A stretch of 26,075 nucleotides of DNA from Sutterella sp. (GCA_020025955.1 JAHHRF010000025.1:1-26075); one strand, 5' to 3'; positions 1-7,226 are shown, counted from the first letter of the stretch. Made by a program: numbers and translations. Notes: generated from the letters alone by a model not told the origin.

Positions 1-407
1 TCTTCTTGGGTCATCTTGCCCGAATGCATGGCCTTCATCTTTTCATGCATTTCGCCCATCTTGTCGTGCCCGTGGTGACCCATCATCTTATGATGCTCAC
101 CCATCATGCTCGGGCACTGCTTCTTCGGGGCTTCGAAAACGGGAACAGGACGCCCTTCACGGCGAGCCTGAACGATTTCAGCCATCTGCTCGGGGGTCAA
201 ATGGGTCTTGCCCGTTGCGGCTTCCATCGGATCGCAACAATCTTCACCCGGCTTCATTTCAACGTATTTCTTGGGCATTAAGGGCTGGGTCTGCTGCGTG
301 GCGTCCGTGGCCTTCACATCCGCTGCTTGAGCTTGGGACATCATCCCGAAGCTCATCATCATTACGCCAGCCATGAGGGCCACTAAGGGCGTCTTGGTCA
401 TTTTCAT
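1..407 (-). CDS. Secreted Met/His-rich small protein, 3' end cut by window edge
   Basis: An open frame starts at ATG 407 and runs off the left edge after 135 codons with no stop. An AGGAG Shine-Dalgarno lies 8 bases before the ATG. The N-terminus is a clear Sec signal peptide: a KxxK start, a Met/Val/Ala-rich core, and an AQA-type cleavage site near residue 28. The mature part has a vicinal Cys pair (GEDCCDP, about residues 55-59), an LTPEQ segment followed by an Arg/Glu helix, a second Cys in a KKQCPSM context, and then a dense run of Met, His and Lys (MMGEHHKMMGHHGHDKM and more). Met/His/Cys clusters in an exported protein suggest binding of copper, zinc or another soft metal, and LTxxQ-like segments occur in Spy/CpxP-type periplasmic proteins. 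Both comparisons are inference. I do not recognise a specific family. It is divergent from purB. The C-terminus is unseen. Confidence 0.8.
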   Translation of the reverse strand, partial: MKMTKTPLVALMAGVMMMSFGMMSQAQAADVKATDATQQTQPLMPKKYVEMKPGEDCCDPMEAATGKTHLTPEQMAEIVQARREGRPVPVFEAPKKQCPSMMGEHHKMMGHHGHDKMGEMHEKMKAMHSGKMTQE

Positions 408-727
408 GAGGGTATCTCCTTGTATTGGAAAGTTTTGGGTAAAAGGGAGGGTATGGAGCGAAGCTCCTATTCTTTTCATCCCCCTACCCTTTTTCTTAAT
501 CATCCAATAAAACTCACCAGATTGAAAGATCTAAGAGATTTATTTACAAATGCCCCCAAAGGGAGATGACACAGAGCCCTTGTTCAGGGACTTCTCTCTA
601 ACCCTTACGCTTTGAAGGGGCTCGAAGCCAACAGTGAGGCTGGAAGGTTGGTAAAATCAAAACCCACAAGCGATTCCCCTCCAGAGTCGCCCCTCGCATA
701 TCTCTTTTTTCGACAGGTTCTTTCACC
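408..727. promoter_or_regulatory. Divergent intergenic region between the Met/His-rich gene and purB
   Basis: No gene is seen in these 320 bases. For the minus-strand gene there is a weak sigma70-like pair: TTGTAA (plus 544-549) and TTCAAT (plus 521-526), spaced 17 bases. It would give a leader of about 105 bases that includes a small hairpin, GGAGC-GAA-GCTCC at 455-467. For purB the best candidate is an extended -10, TGGTAAAAT at 649-657, with no convincing -35. All of these are visual matches only. Confidence 0.3.
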
Positions 728-2092
728 ATGGAATTAAACGCTCTTACCGCCCTTTCGCCGATCGACGGCCGTTATGCCCGTCAAACCGAACCGCTTCGTG
801 CGATTTTTTCCGAAATGGCCTTCATGAACGCCCGCGTCCGCGTCGAAGTGGAATGGCTCATCGCCCTCTCTGAAGCGGGCTTTGATGAGTTGCCGGCCCT
901 TTCCGACCATGGCAAAGCCTTTTTGCGTGGTTTAGCCGATAACTTTTCGCTTGCTGACTGCGAAGCCATTAAGGCGATCGAAAAGGTCACCAACCACGAC
1001 GTGAAGGCGGTGGAATACTGGATCAAAGAACAGGTCAACCACGATGAAGAGTTAAAGAGCGCTGCAGAATTCGTGCATTTCTCCTGCACGTCTGAAGACA
1101 TCAACAACACCAGCCACGCCCTCATGATTTTGGAAGGCCGCAAGGTGATTTTGAACACCTTGGGTGAGGTGCACGCCAAGATTCGTGAATTGGCACACCG
1201 TTGGGCAGACGTGCCGATGCTCTCGCGCACGCACGGTCAGACCGCGACCCCCACGACGGTGGGTAAAGAACTCGCGAACACCGCCGTTCGTCTCGCTCGC
1301 ATTATGGACAACATCGCCCAGGTGAAGGTCTACGCCAAGATGAATGGCGCCGTGGGGAACTTTAACGCCCACTTGATCACGTACCCGGACCTTGACTGGG
1401 AAGCCTTAGCGAAGAAAGTCGTGGAAGAGCGTTTGGGTGCTACCTTTAACACCCACACCATCCAGATTGAAACGCACGACTACATGGCAGAACTTTTCCA
1501 TGAAGTGGAACGTGCCAACACGGTCCTTCTTGACTTCGACCGTGACATCTGGGGCTACGTCTCCCAGGGTTACTTCCGTCAGAAGTTAAAGGAAGGCGAA
1601 GTCGGTTCCTCGACCATGCCCCATAAGGTGAACCCCATCGACTTCGAAAATTCCGAAGGCAATTTGGGCTTAGCCAACGCCGTGCTCAATCATATGGCTG
1701 GCAAACTCCCCATCTCCCGCTTCCAGCGCGACTTGACGGACTCCACCGTGCTTCGTAACTTGGGCGTGGGCTTTGGTTACGCCATGATTGCGTACGCGTC
1801 GTTACTCCGCGGTCTCAACAAGCTTGAAATCAACGAGGCGCGTCTTGCCGAAGACCTCGACAACGCTTGGGAAGTGTTGGCTGAAGCCGTGCAAACCGTC
1901 ATGCGTCGTTATGGCTTACCCAAGCCCTACGAACAATTAAAGGCCTTGACGCGTGGCAAGGGCATCACGGAAGAAAGCATGCGTGAATTTATCAGCACGC
2001 TGGATCTCCCGGCAGACGCCAAGGCCCGTCTCATCGAATTAACGCCTGCCACCTACATCGGTAAGGCAGCGGAATTGGCACGTCGTTGCTAA
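728..2092 (+). CDS. purB: Adenylosuccinate lyase
   Basis: PurB acts in the cytosol in purine synthesis. It cleaves SAICAR to AICAR plus fumarate and adenylosuccinate to AMP plus fumarate. The 454-residue product matches the long E. coli-type PurB (456 aa). The N-terminus ELNALTALSPIDGRY is typical. The catalytic His loop SRTHGQTATPTT lies near residue 169, and the flexible signature loop SSTMPHKVNPIDFENSEGN at about 294-312 carries the catalytic Ser. The frame is intact and the start is the only sensible ATG. A terminator-like hairpin follows directly, so it is probably transcribed alone or with partial read-through into the small lipoprotein gene. Confidence 0.98.
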   Translation: MELNALTALSPIDGRYARQTEPLRAIFSEMAFMNARVRVEVEWLIALSEAGFDELPALSDHGKAFLRGLADNFSLADCEAIKAIEKVTNHDVKAVEYWIKEQVNHDEELKSAAEFVHFSCTSEDINNTSHALMILEGRKVILNTLGEVHAKIRELAHRWADVPMLSRTHGQTATPTTVGKELANTAVRLARIMDNIAQVKVYAKMNGAVGNFNAHLITYPDLDWEALAKKVVEERLGATFNTHTIQIETHDYMAELFHEVERANTVLLDFDRDIWGYVSQGYFRQKLKEGEVGSSTMPHKVNPIDFENSEGNLGLANAVLNHMAGKLPISRFQRDLTDSTVLRNLGVGFGYAMIAYASLLRGLNKLEINEARLAEDLDNAWEVLAEAVQTVMRRYGLPKPYEQLKALTRGKGITEESMREFISTLDLPADAKARLIELTPATYIGKAAELARRC

Positions 2093-2098
2093 GACACG

Positions 2099-2133
2099 AA
2101 GGGGCTCAGTGCTAGGGCGCTCGAGTCCCTTTT
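2099..2133 (+). terminator. Probable rho-independent terminator of purB
   Basis: AAGGGGCTC (2099-2107) pairs with GAGTCCCTT (2123-2131) over 9 bp with one G-U. The loop is 15 bases, and the stem ends in TTTT then C. It lies just after the purB stop. The short U-run makes it moderate. Confidence 0.55.
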
Positions 2134-2154
2134 CTCTAAAAGAGTCCAACTTCC

Positions 2155-2475
2155 ATGCTTCGCTACCTTCTTTTAGCGCTTACGGTGACGACCCTTTCTG
2201 GGTGCTCGTCTGTCACCCCCCTCTCGGGCGACTTGTATTCGATTGTGGGCACGGACCTGCAAGCGATTCACAAAGAGGCTTATGCCTTTTGCGCGAAACG
2301 CTTCCCGAGCCAATTCATGGTGCGTAACATCAGCGGCCAAGGGGGCTTCCCCGCGTACCCCGACCCCGAGAAGGTGGAGCTCGTCTTTCGCTGCGTAACG
2401 TGGAGTAAAGATGCGCCCCCTGTGAAGCGACCGCGTGCGCCGCAGCGCCCGATGAATTTGCCTCCAGGGCTCTAA
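2155..2475 (+). CDS. Small predicted lipoprotein, function unknown
   Basis: The product is 106 residues. It starts with a short hydrophobic signal (LRYLLLALTVTTL) followed by the lipobox LSGC, so lipidation is predicted on Cys17. The mature part is about 90 residues with two further Cys (AFCAKRFPSQF and LVFRCVTW, around residues 46 and 80), which could form a disulfide in the periplasm. The tail is Pro/Arg-rich. I do not recognise a named family. It sits 62 bases after purB on the same strand and ends at a strong terminator. The overlapping frame at 2109-2327 has no such features. No strong Shine-Dalgarno is visible. Confidence 0.8.
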   Translation: MLRYLLLALTVTTLSGCSSVTPLSGDLYSIVGTDLQAIHKEAYAFCAKRFPSQFMVRNISGQGGFPAYPDPEKVELVFRCVTWSKDAPPVKRPRAPQRPMNLPPGL

Positions 2476-2482
2476 AACGAGA

Positions 2483-2506
2483 AAAGGCACCCGATTGGGT
2501 GCCTTT
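2483..2506. terminator. Bidirectional terminator between lipoprotein gene and modC
   Basis: A perfect 10-bp stem, AAAGGCACCC (2483-2492) with GGGTGCCTTT (2497-2506), closes on a GATT loop. It is flanked by T-rich sequence downstream on the plus strand and on the minus strand (TTTTCTCGTTTT). It lies between two convergent genes, so it can serve both. Confidence 0.85.
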
Positions 2507-2528
2507 CTTCGTTGGACGGCCGTGTGGT

Positions 2529-3650
2529 TTAGATCACCACAGCACCGGCCTTCACCTGAGCGTAGACGAATTCGCCTTCCTTCAAGCCCATCGCTTCGAC
2601 GGCATGCGTCGTCACGCGAGAGAGGATACGAGCGCCACTGACATCCAAGTGGAGCATTCGATGGCTCGGCGTCACGTCTTCGATTTCAGCAATCGTCGCG
2701 GGCCAAATGTTACGAATGGTCGACTCTTCGGCCTTCTGGCGAGCAACCGACACGTCGGTGGCCATAATACGAACGCGAACACGGTCGCCCTCGTTCTTCC
2801 CTTCGACTTCCGGCAATTCTAAGCTTTCGTCTTCAGGGAACCCCATCAAGGCCACATCCGTCGTGTGCCAATCCTTGTGGTGCGAGCGGATGTGACCCGT
2901 TAAGACCACAGCGCTCCCTTCCGAGGCATCGCCCCAACGCATGAAGGGAACCACTTCTTCCAAGGGGCCTTCACGAAGGATGCGCCCCGTCTCGAAGCAA
3001 ACCAAGTAGTCGCCCAAGCGGAGCATTTCTTCCGTGGAGTGGGTCACGTAGAGAATGGGCACATTCAATTCATCACGAAGGCGTTCAAGCCAGGGGAGAA
3101 TTTCCTGCTTACGTTCCCAGTCGAGTGCCGCCAAGGGTTCGTCCATCAAAATGACGTCCGGCTGCATCACGAGCGCACGGGCAATGGCCACACGCTGGCG
3201 TTCGCCACCCGAGAGTTCAGAGACCGCACGCGTCAACAAATGTTCGATCCCAAGAAGACGCATGGCTTCTTGTAAGCGCTTTTCGCCGTCAGCCTTGGCC
3301 GAGGCATCCTTCATGCGCTTCAAACCGAAATTCAAGTTCCCACGAACGCTTAAGTGCTCAAAGAGACTGGCTTCCTGGAAGACGTAACCCAAGTTACGTT
3401 CATAGGTGGGGACGAATAAATCAGCTTCGTCGTCTTGCCAGCAGACGCCCCCCACGTCCACACGGCCGTTGGCGCGCTCTAACCCAGCGATGCTACGAAG
3501 CACCGTGGTCTTGCCGCAGCCCGACGGACCAAATAAAACCGTAATCCCGCGGGCCGGAATCTTGAATTCACAGTCCAGGGTGAAACCCGTGGAGCGTTCC
3601 AGGGTTAAATGCACTTTCCCATCAGGGCGTTTTGTCATCGTCGTACTCAT
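2529..3650 (-). CDS. modC: Molybdate ABC transporter ATP-binding protein
   Basis: ModC is the cytoplasmic ATPase of the ModABC molybdate importer. Visible motifs in the 373-residue product are Walker A GPSGCGKT (41-48), ABC signature LSGGERQ (146-152), Walker B VILMDEP (about 166-172) and the switch His in YVTHS (about 204). The C-terminal third is a Mop-like molybdate-binding regulatory domain (about 300-373, from TIRNIWPATIAEIED to the end), as expected for ModC and not for a generic ABC ATPase. It is last in modABC, and its ATG overlaps the modB stop by 4 bases (ATGA), indicating translational coupling. Confidence 0.96.
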   Translation of the reverse strand: MSTTMTKRPDGKVHLTLERSTGFTLDCEFKIPARGITVLFGPSGCGKTTVLRSIAGLERANGRVDVGGVCWQDDEADLFVPTYERNLGYVFQEASLFEHLSVRGNLNFGLKRMKDASAKADGEKRLQEAMRLLGIEHLLTRAVSELSGGERQRVAIARALVMQPDVILMDEPLAALDWERKQEILPWLERLRDELNVPILYVTHSTEEMLRLGDYLVCFETGRILREGPLEEVVPFMRWGDASEGSAVVLTGHIRSHHKDWHTTDVALMGFPEDESLELPEVEGKNEGDRVRVRIMATDVSVARQKAEESTIRNIWPATIAEIEDVTPSHRMLHLDVSGARILSRVTTHAVEAMGLKEGEFVYAQVKAGAVVI

Positions 3651-4339
3651 CGGGCCACCTTGCGAGCCATCCCGCGACCTTCTAAGGCATTGAGGCTCAT
3701 GAGAACCAAGAAACTAAAGATAAGCATGCCGCCAGCCAACAAGTGAGCGTTACCGTACTCCATGGCTTCAACATACGTGTAAATCTGGGTGGAGACGACC
3801 TGCGTTTCGCCCGGAATGTTGCCCCCGATCATGAGGACCACACCGAATTCACCAATGGTGTGCGCAAAGGTCATCAAAGCGCCCGTGACAATCCCGTTTT
3901 TCGCCAACGGCATCACGACGCTAAAGAAGGCATCCGTCGGACGGCAACGAAGCGTTGCAGCCACTTCCATCGGACGCGTACCCACGGACTCAAAGGCCGT
4001 GACTAAGGGTTGCACCATAAACGGAATGGAGTAGAGGCACGAGCCAATCACCAACCCCGTGAAGGTGAAGTTTAAGGTGCCCCAACCGAGCTTTTCGGTG
4101 AGCATCCCCAAGGGGCCATGCGGCCCCATGGTAACGAGGATGTAGAAACCTAACACGCTCGGCGGAAGCACCAAGGGGAGCGTGACCACGGCATTAACGG
4201 GCGCGCACCAGCGGCTTTGACGTTTAGCTAACCACCACGAGAGCGGCAGCCCCACTATCAAAAGTACGATAGTGGTTACAAGGGAAAGCTTAATGCTGAC
4301 CCAGACAGGGACTAAGTCCTGAAGGGTTAACCCATCCAT
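3647..4339 (-). CDS. modB: Molybdate ABC transporter permease
   Basis: ModB forms the homodimeric inner-membrane channel of the molybdate importer. The 230-residue product has about five membrane segments. It carries the permease EAA-type loop that docks to ModC, around VAATLRCRPTDAFFSVVMPLAKNGIVTG, followed by the GEFGVVLMIGGNIPGET motif characteristic of ModB/CysT-type permeases. An AGGAG Shine-Dalgarno precedes ATG 4339 by 10 bases. It follows modA after 42 bases and overlaps modC by 4. Confidence 0.96.
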   Translation of the reverse strand: MDGLTLQDLVPVWVSIKLSLVTTIVLLIVGLPLSWWLAKRQSRWCAPVNAVVTLPLVLPPSVLGFYILVTMGPHGPLGMLTEKLGWGTLNFTFTGLVIGSCLYSIPFMVQPLVTAFESVGTRPMEVAATLRCRPTDAFFSVVMPLAKNGIVTGALMTFAHTIGEFGVVLMIGGNIPGETQVVSTQIYTYVEAMEYGNAHLLAGGMLIFSFLVLMSLNALEGRGMARKVAR

Positions 4340-4381
4340 GGTTCACGTTCTCCTAATCAGTTTTAAACCAGCACAGGCCGA

Positions 4382-5134
4382 TTAGTTCGGCTGGCCGTAG
4401 CCGTAGGCTTCACGAACCTTGGTGGCTTCGGGGCTGTTACGGATGAAGTCGAGGAAGCGCTTAGCGGCTTCGTTGTCCTTACCCGGGTTCAAGAGGACAG
4501 CGTCCTGACGGATGGGCTTGTAGAGGTCAGCCGGGATTTCCCAAGCGGAACCACCAACCAACTTGCCGTTCTTGAAGACCTGGCTCTTCGCAACGAAACC
4601 AGCCTGAGCGTTTTCGCTCTTAACGAACTGGAAGGTCTTGCCGATGTTGTTACCGATCACGAACTTCGGTTCGAGGGCCTTGAAGACACCCTTGGCTTCC
4701 ATCGTCTGGACAGCGGCTTCACCGTAGGGAGCCAACTTAGCGTCAGCCACGGCGATCTTCTTAACGTCGTCGCTCTTCAAGCTGTCGATATTCTTGATGA
4801 GGCCTTCCTTCGGGCTCCAGAGGATGAGCTTACCCATGGCGTACGTGAACGACGTACCTTCCACAGCCAAGCCTTCCTTGATGGCCTTAGCGGGGGTGCC
4901 AGCGTTGGCAGCCAAGAGCACATCGTACGGAGCACCGTTCTTGATCTGAGCGTAGAAAGCGCCGGTGGCACCGAAGCTAACTTCTAACTTGTCGCCCGTG
5001 GCCTTTTCATAGACCGGAGCGAGTTCCTTCATCGGAGCGGTGAAGTTGGAAGCCACAGCAACGCTAACCTGACCAGCGTGAACAAAACCAGCTAAAGCAG
5101 CGAAAAGCACGGAACCGAGCATGAGTTTTTTCAT
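4382..5134 (-). CDS. modA: Molybdate-binding periplasmic protein
   Basis: ModA captures molybdate (or tungstate) in the periplasm and delivers it to ModBC. I place the start at ATG 5134, giving 250 residues: it has GGAG 9 bases upstream and begins directly with a Sec signal peptide (MKKLMLGSVLFAALAGFVHA, cleaved before GQVSVAVASN). The frame stays open 27 codons further upstream, but that extension would put a second hydrophobic stretch before the signal peptide and has no ribosome site. Family features seen are the VAVASNFTAPMKELAPVYEK start of the mature protein, SFGATGAFYAQIKNGAPYDVLLAA, and KIAVADAKLAPYGEAA. It is first in modABC, after a long leader or intergenic region shared with modE. 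Confidence 0.96.
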   Translation of the reverse strand: MKKLMLGSVLFAALAGFVHAGQVSVAVASNFTAPMKELAPVYEKATGDKLEVSFGATGAFYAQIKNGAPYDVLLAANAGTPAKAIKEGLAVEGTSFTYAMGKLILWSPKEGLIKNIDSLKSDDVKKIAVADAKLAPYGEAAVQTMEAKGVFKALEPKFVIGNNIGKTFQFVKSENAQAGFVAKSQVFKNGKLVGGSAWEIPADLYKPIRQDAVLLNPGKDNEAAKRFLDFIRNSPEATKVREAYGYGQPN

Positions 5135-5508
5135 TTTTGAAAACTCCAAAGAGGGAGGCATTACGCCATCCGTTGATAAAGAAAGAAAAAAGAGCAAAAG
5201 AAAAGGTGCCGACAAGAAACAGGCTTCATACAGTCTGACCAGTCGACACCTTAAAGCGATATTTCACGCCCTTATGATAAAGGGGCCGTCTAAACTTGCA
5301 TACCTAACCTGGGCTACTCGATCCCCACCAAGTGGCCTGGGTGCGTCGAACGTCTTGGGGCAGGAGGAACAAAACCCGAAACACCGACGGACACAAGTTG
5401 TGACACGCCAAGCGACAGGCTCCCATTTGCCTGTGCGTGCGCGAAACTCAAGAATTTGAGATGATTAACATTCAAATCTCTTAACATTAGTAGCCAGCAC
5501 AGTGAGAC

Positions 5509-5521
5509 CGCTATCCTAGCG
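5509..5521. promoter_or_regulatory. Possible second ModE box
   Basis: CGCTA (5509-5513) and TAGCG (5517-5521) form an inverted repeat around TCC. It shares the CGCTAT core of the stronger repeat about 50 bases downstream. The ModE assignment is by position and half-site likeness. Confidence 0.4.
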
Positions 5522-5550
5522 TTATTCTGCATGGGATAAAGTCGCACTGC

Positions 5551-5575
5551 TCGCTATTCCGCTATAGAATAGCGA
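5551..5575. promoter_or_regulatory. Probable ModE operator
   Basis: TCGCTATTC (5551-5559) and GAATAGCGA (5567-5575) are a perfect 9-bp inverted repeat with a 7-base spacer. The outer half-site TCGCTAT resembles the outer part of the E. coli ModE operator, which is built from TCGnTATATA-type half-sites facing each other. The end lies 48 bases before the modE start, so autoregulation and repression of divergent modABC are the likely roles (inference). Confidence 0.6.
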
Positions 5576-5622
5576 GGTGTTAACATTATTGCAAGACTTC
5601 TTTTTAATTTAGGAAACCGATC

Positions 5623-6396
5623 ATGGCTGAACCCGTAGCAGACCCGATTCTTTTAGCGACTCATATGGCCGAACTCGCCGACAAGCGCATCGACATCTTG
5701 CGTCGCATCAAGGAATGTGGCTCGATTTCGGAAGCGGCACGCCGTGCTGGGGTGAGCTATAAAGCTGCCTGGCAAGCGATTGAGTCCCTGACCAATTTAG
5801 CGGGCGGTCCTTTAGTGGAACGTGTGGTCGGTGGTAGTAACGGTGGGGGGTCGTCCCTGACCCCTGTTGGCGAAGAAGTGTTGGAAATTGCTGATGAATT
5901 GACGCGCGCGCGTGCCGACGTGCTCGCGCGTTTCCGCTTAAAAGATAAGCCGCAGCTCGCCCGCATTGGGATGAGCACCCTTCGCACGTCCATGCGCAAT
6001 CAGTTCCCCGCCACGGTGGAACGCATGAAGATGGGCTCCGCCTTGGTGCGTTTGCTCCTCAATATCAGCCCGCAAAATCGCATTCGTGCATCCGTAACTA
6101 TGGAATCGAGCCAATTATTAGGCTTAGCCGAAGGGATGACGGTCTTAGCCCTCACGAAGGCAACGGCTGTGGAAATCACGACGCCTGAGAACGTCGGGGA
6201 CGCCGGTCGCGACAACCTTCTCTACGGGATTGTGGTGCACTGCGAACGTGAACGAAAGGGCGGTGAATGTACGCTTCAGTTGGCGCCGGGCGTCACGGTT
6301 GTGGGGTTTGCCAAACATGATCACGGCTTACATATCGGGGCACCGGCAGTGGCTCGACTCAGTCCCTCTTCGATTGTCGTAGCGCGTGATTCCTAA
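5623..6396 (+). CDS. modE: Molybdate-responsive transcriptional regulator ModE
   Basis: ModE is a cytoplasmic dimeric DNA-binding protein that senses molybdate and represses modABC. The 257-residue product (E. coli 262) has an N-terminal winged helix-turn-helix: ILRRIKECGSISEAARRAGVSYKAAWQAIE at about 24-53, and the wing GGSNGGGSSLTPVGEEVL. Two Mop-type molybdate-binding domains follow (about 125-188, starting MRNQFPATVERMKMG, and about 197-257). AGGA lies 8 bases before the ATG. It is divergent from modABC, the classic arrangement for this pair, and the probable operator is immediately upstream. Confidence 0.95.
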   Translation: MAEPVADPILLATHMAELADKRIDILRRIKECGSISEAARRAGVSYKAAWQAIESLTNLAGGPLVERVVGGSNGGGSSLTPVGEEVLEIADELTRARADVLARFRLKDKPQLARIGMSTLRTSMRNQFPATVERMKMGSALVRLLLNISPQNRIRASVTMESSQLLGLAEGMTVLALTKATAVEITTPENVGDAGRDNLLYGIVVHCERERKGGECTLQLAPGVTVVGFAKHDHGLHIGAPAVARLSPSSIVVARDS

Positions 6397-6419
6397 AAAA
6401 ACAGACCGAAACTGTTTTT
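6397..6419 (+). terminator. Weak terminator after modE
   Basis: AAAAACAG (6397-6404) pairs with CTGTTTTT (6412-6419) around a 7-base loop immediately after the modE stop. The stem is AT-rich, so efficiency is uncertain. Confidence 0.5.
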
Positions 6420-6435
6420 CGTTTCCTATTTTTAG

Positions 6436-6449
6436 TTGATTTAAATCAA
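6436..6449. promoter_or_regulatory. Perfect FNR/ANR box upstream of tetraheme cytochrome gene
   Basis: TTGAT-TTAA-ATCAA is an exact match to the FNR consensus TTGAT-N4-ATCAA. It is centred about 193 bases before the cytochrome start. A class II arrangement would put transcription near 6484, but the -10 there is poor. The site supports induction under low oxygen. Confidence 0.8.
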
Positions 6450-6491
6450 GTAGAAATACGCCCGTGGTCGGGATTTTCTGAATATCATCTG

Positions 6492-6519
6492 CTTAGACCA
6501 TTCTTAAGCCATCTTTAAG
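6492..6519 (+). promoter_or_regulatory. 11-base-period repeat resembling a PmrA/QseB-type box
   Basis: CTTAGA (6492-6497), CTTAAG (6503-6508) and TTTAAG (6514-6519) are each separated by 5 bases. The last two exactly fit YTTAAK-N5-YTTAAK, the pattern bound by PmrA/QseB-like OmpR-family regulators. A candidate extended -10 (TGGTAATGG, 6535-6543) lies such that the last repeat covers the -35 position. The regulator is not in the window. Confidence 0.45.
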
Positions 6520-6635
6520 CCCCTCGCGGTCGGTTGGTAATGGTCGACCTCGAAAAAAATATAGTTTGTGGCGTTTGAGACCTGTCAACCTATCAAGCGC
6601 CAATAGACAAACACTTAAAAAGGTTCCGGATCAAA

Positions 6636-7226
6636 ATGGAAAACAAAAGCAAATGGTTTATCTCGGGCATCCTGCTCATCGGTGCTGTCGTAGGTATCTT
6701 ATTCCTTAGCGTGGTCGTCTCGGTCGTGAACTGGGCGGGTACCACTGAATTCTGCGGTACGTTCTGCCATGACATGGAAGTCGTTTACACCGCTTACAAG
6801 AAGGGCCAGCATGCCCGTACGCCCTCTGGCAAGACCGCTAACTGCTCGGACTGCCACTTGGCCTACCACTCCAACGAACACATCGGTCCTGTCGACTATG
6901 TCTTCATGCTCGTTGACAAGGCAAAGAGCGGTTCCGTTTCCGCTTGGGGCTTCGTGCGTGGTCGTATGAACACGGTTGAAAAGCAGGTTGCTATGCGTCC
7001 TGAATTGATCGAAACCGTTCACAACCACATGAAGCATCAGGACTTCTCGACCTGCCGCGGTTGCCACAACTTCGACAATATGTACAACCCGAAGAAGCCG
7101 TTTGTGGCTCAGCTCCACAAGAACTTCAAGCCGGGTAAGGGTGTTGACTGCTTGGCTTGCCACCCGAACGTTGGCCACTACTATGGTCCTAAGGATCATG
7201 CCAACGCCCCTGACCCCACGAAGTAA
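6636..7226 (+). CDS. NapC/NirT (NrfH-like) membrane-anchored tetraheme cytochrome c
   Basis: The 196-residue product has one N-terminal membrane anchor (about 7-32) and a periplasmic domain with four c-type heme sites: CGTFCH (40-45), CSDCH (70-74), CRGCH (140-144) and CLACH (172-176). This is the NapC/NirT/NrfH architecture, which oxidises membrane quinol and passes electrons to periplasmic reductases such as nitrate, nitrite or TMAO reductases or flavocytochromes. The first heme site is CX3CH, not CX2CH. It is followed by DM47, matching the Met that follows the first heme in NrfH-type proteins. No reductase gene adjoins it, so the partner is unknown. It is a single-gene unit between an FNR-box promoter region and a strong terminator. 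Confidence 0.92.
   Translation: MENKSKWFISGILLIGAVVGILFLSVVVSVVNWAGTTEFCGTFCHDMEVVYTAYKKGQHARTPSGKTANCSDCHLAYHSNEHIGPVDYVFMLVDKAKSGSVSAWGFVRGRMNTVEKQVAMRPELIETVHNHMKHQDFSTCRGCHNFDNMYNPKKPFVAQLHKNFKPGKGVDCLACHPNVGHYYGPKDHANAPDPTK

Larger units (their letters stand above)
5465..5587. repeat. Three direct copies of TTAACATT upstream of modE
   Basis: TTAACATT occurs at 5465-5472, 5481-5488 and 5580-5587. The first two are 16 bases apart. The copies flank the two ModE-like inverted repeats. They could be sites for a further regulator or chance AT-rich repeats. Confidence 0.45.
5135..5622. promoter_or_regulatory. Divergent modABC / modE control region
   Basis: This 488-base region has no credible gene. 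It holds two ModE-like inverted repeats close to modE (5509-5521 and 5551-5575), three copies of TTAACATT, a palindrome CTCAA-GAAT-TTGAG at 5447-5460, and a small hairpin CAGGC/GCCTG at 5416-5433. The modA side (5135-5450) is unusually long and could be a structured leader. I looked for the conserved parts of a molybdenum-cofactor riboswitch and did not find a convincing match. No clean -35/-10 pair stands out for either gene. Confidence 0.6.

Noticed and set aside
6..281. Plus-strand open frame opposite the left-edge gene
   Set aside because: It is antisense to the signal-peptide protein, rich in His and Leu from reading Met/His codons backwards, and has no ribosome site.
5135..5460. Molybdenum-cofactor or tungsten riboswitch in the modA leader
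   Set aside because: The length and position fit, but I could not find the conserved core segments of the Moco RNA on the minus strand. A covariance search would decide.
5314..5547. 77-residue minus-strand open frame in the modA-modE gap
   Set aside because: No ribosome site, no family likeness, and it overlaps the regulatory repeats; probably chance.
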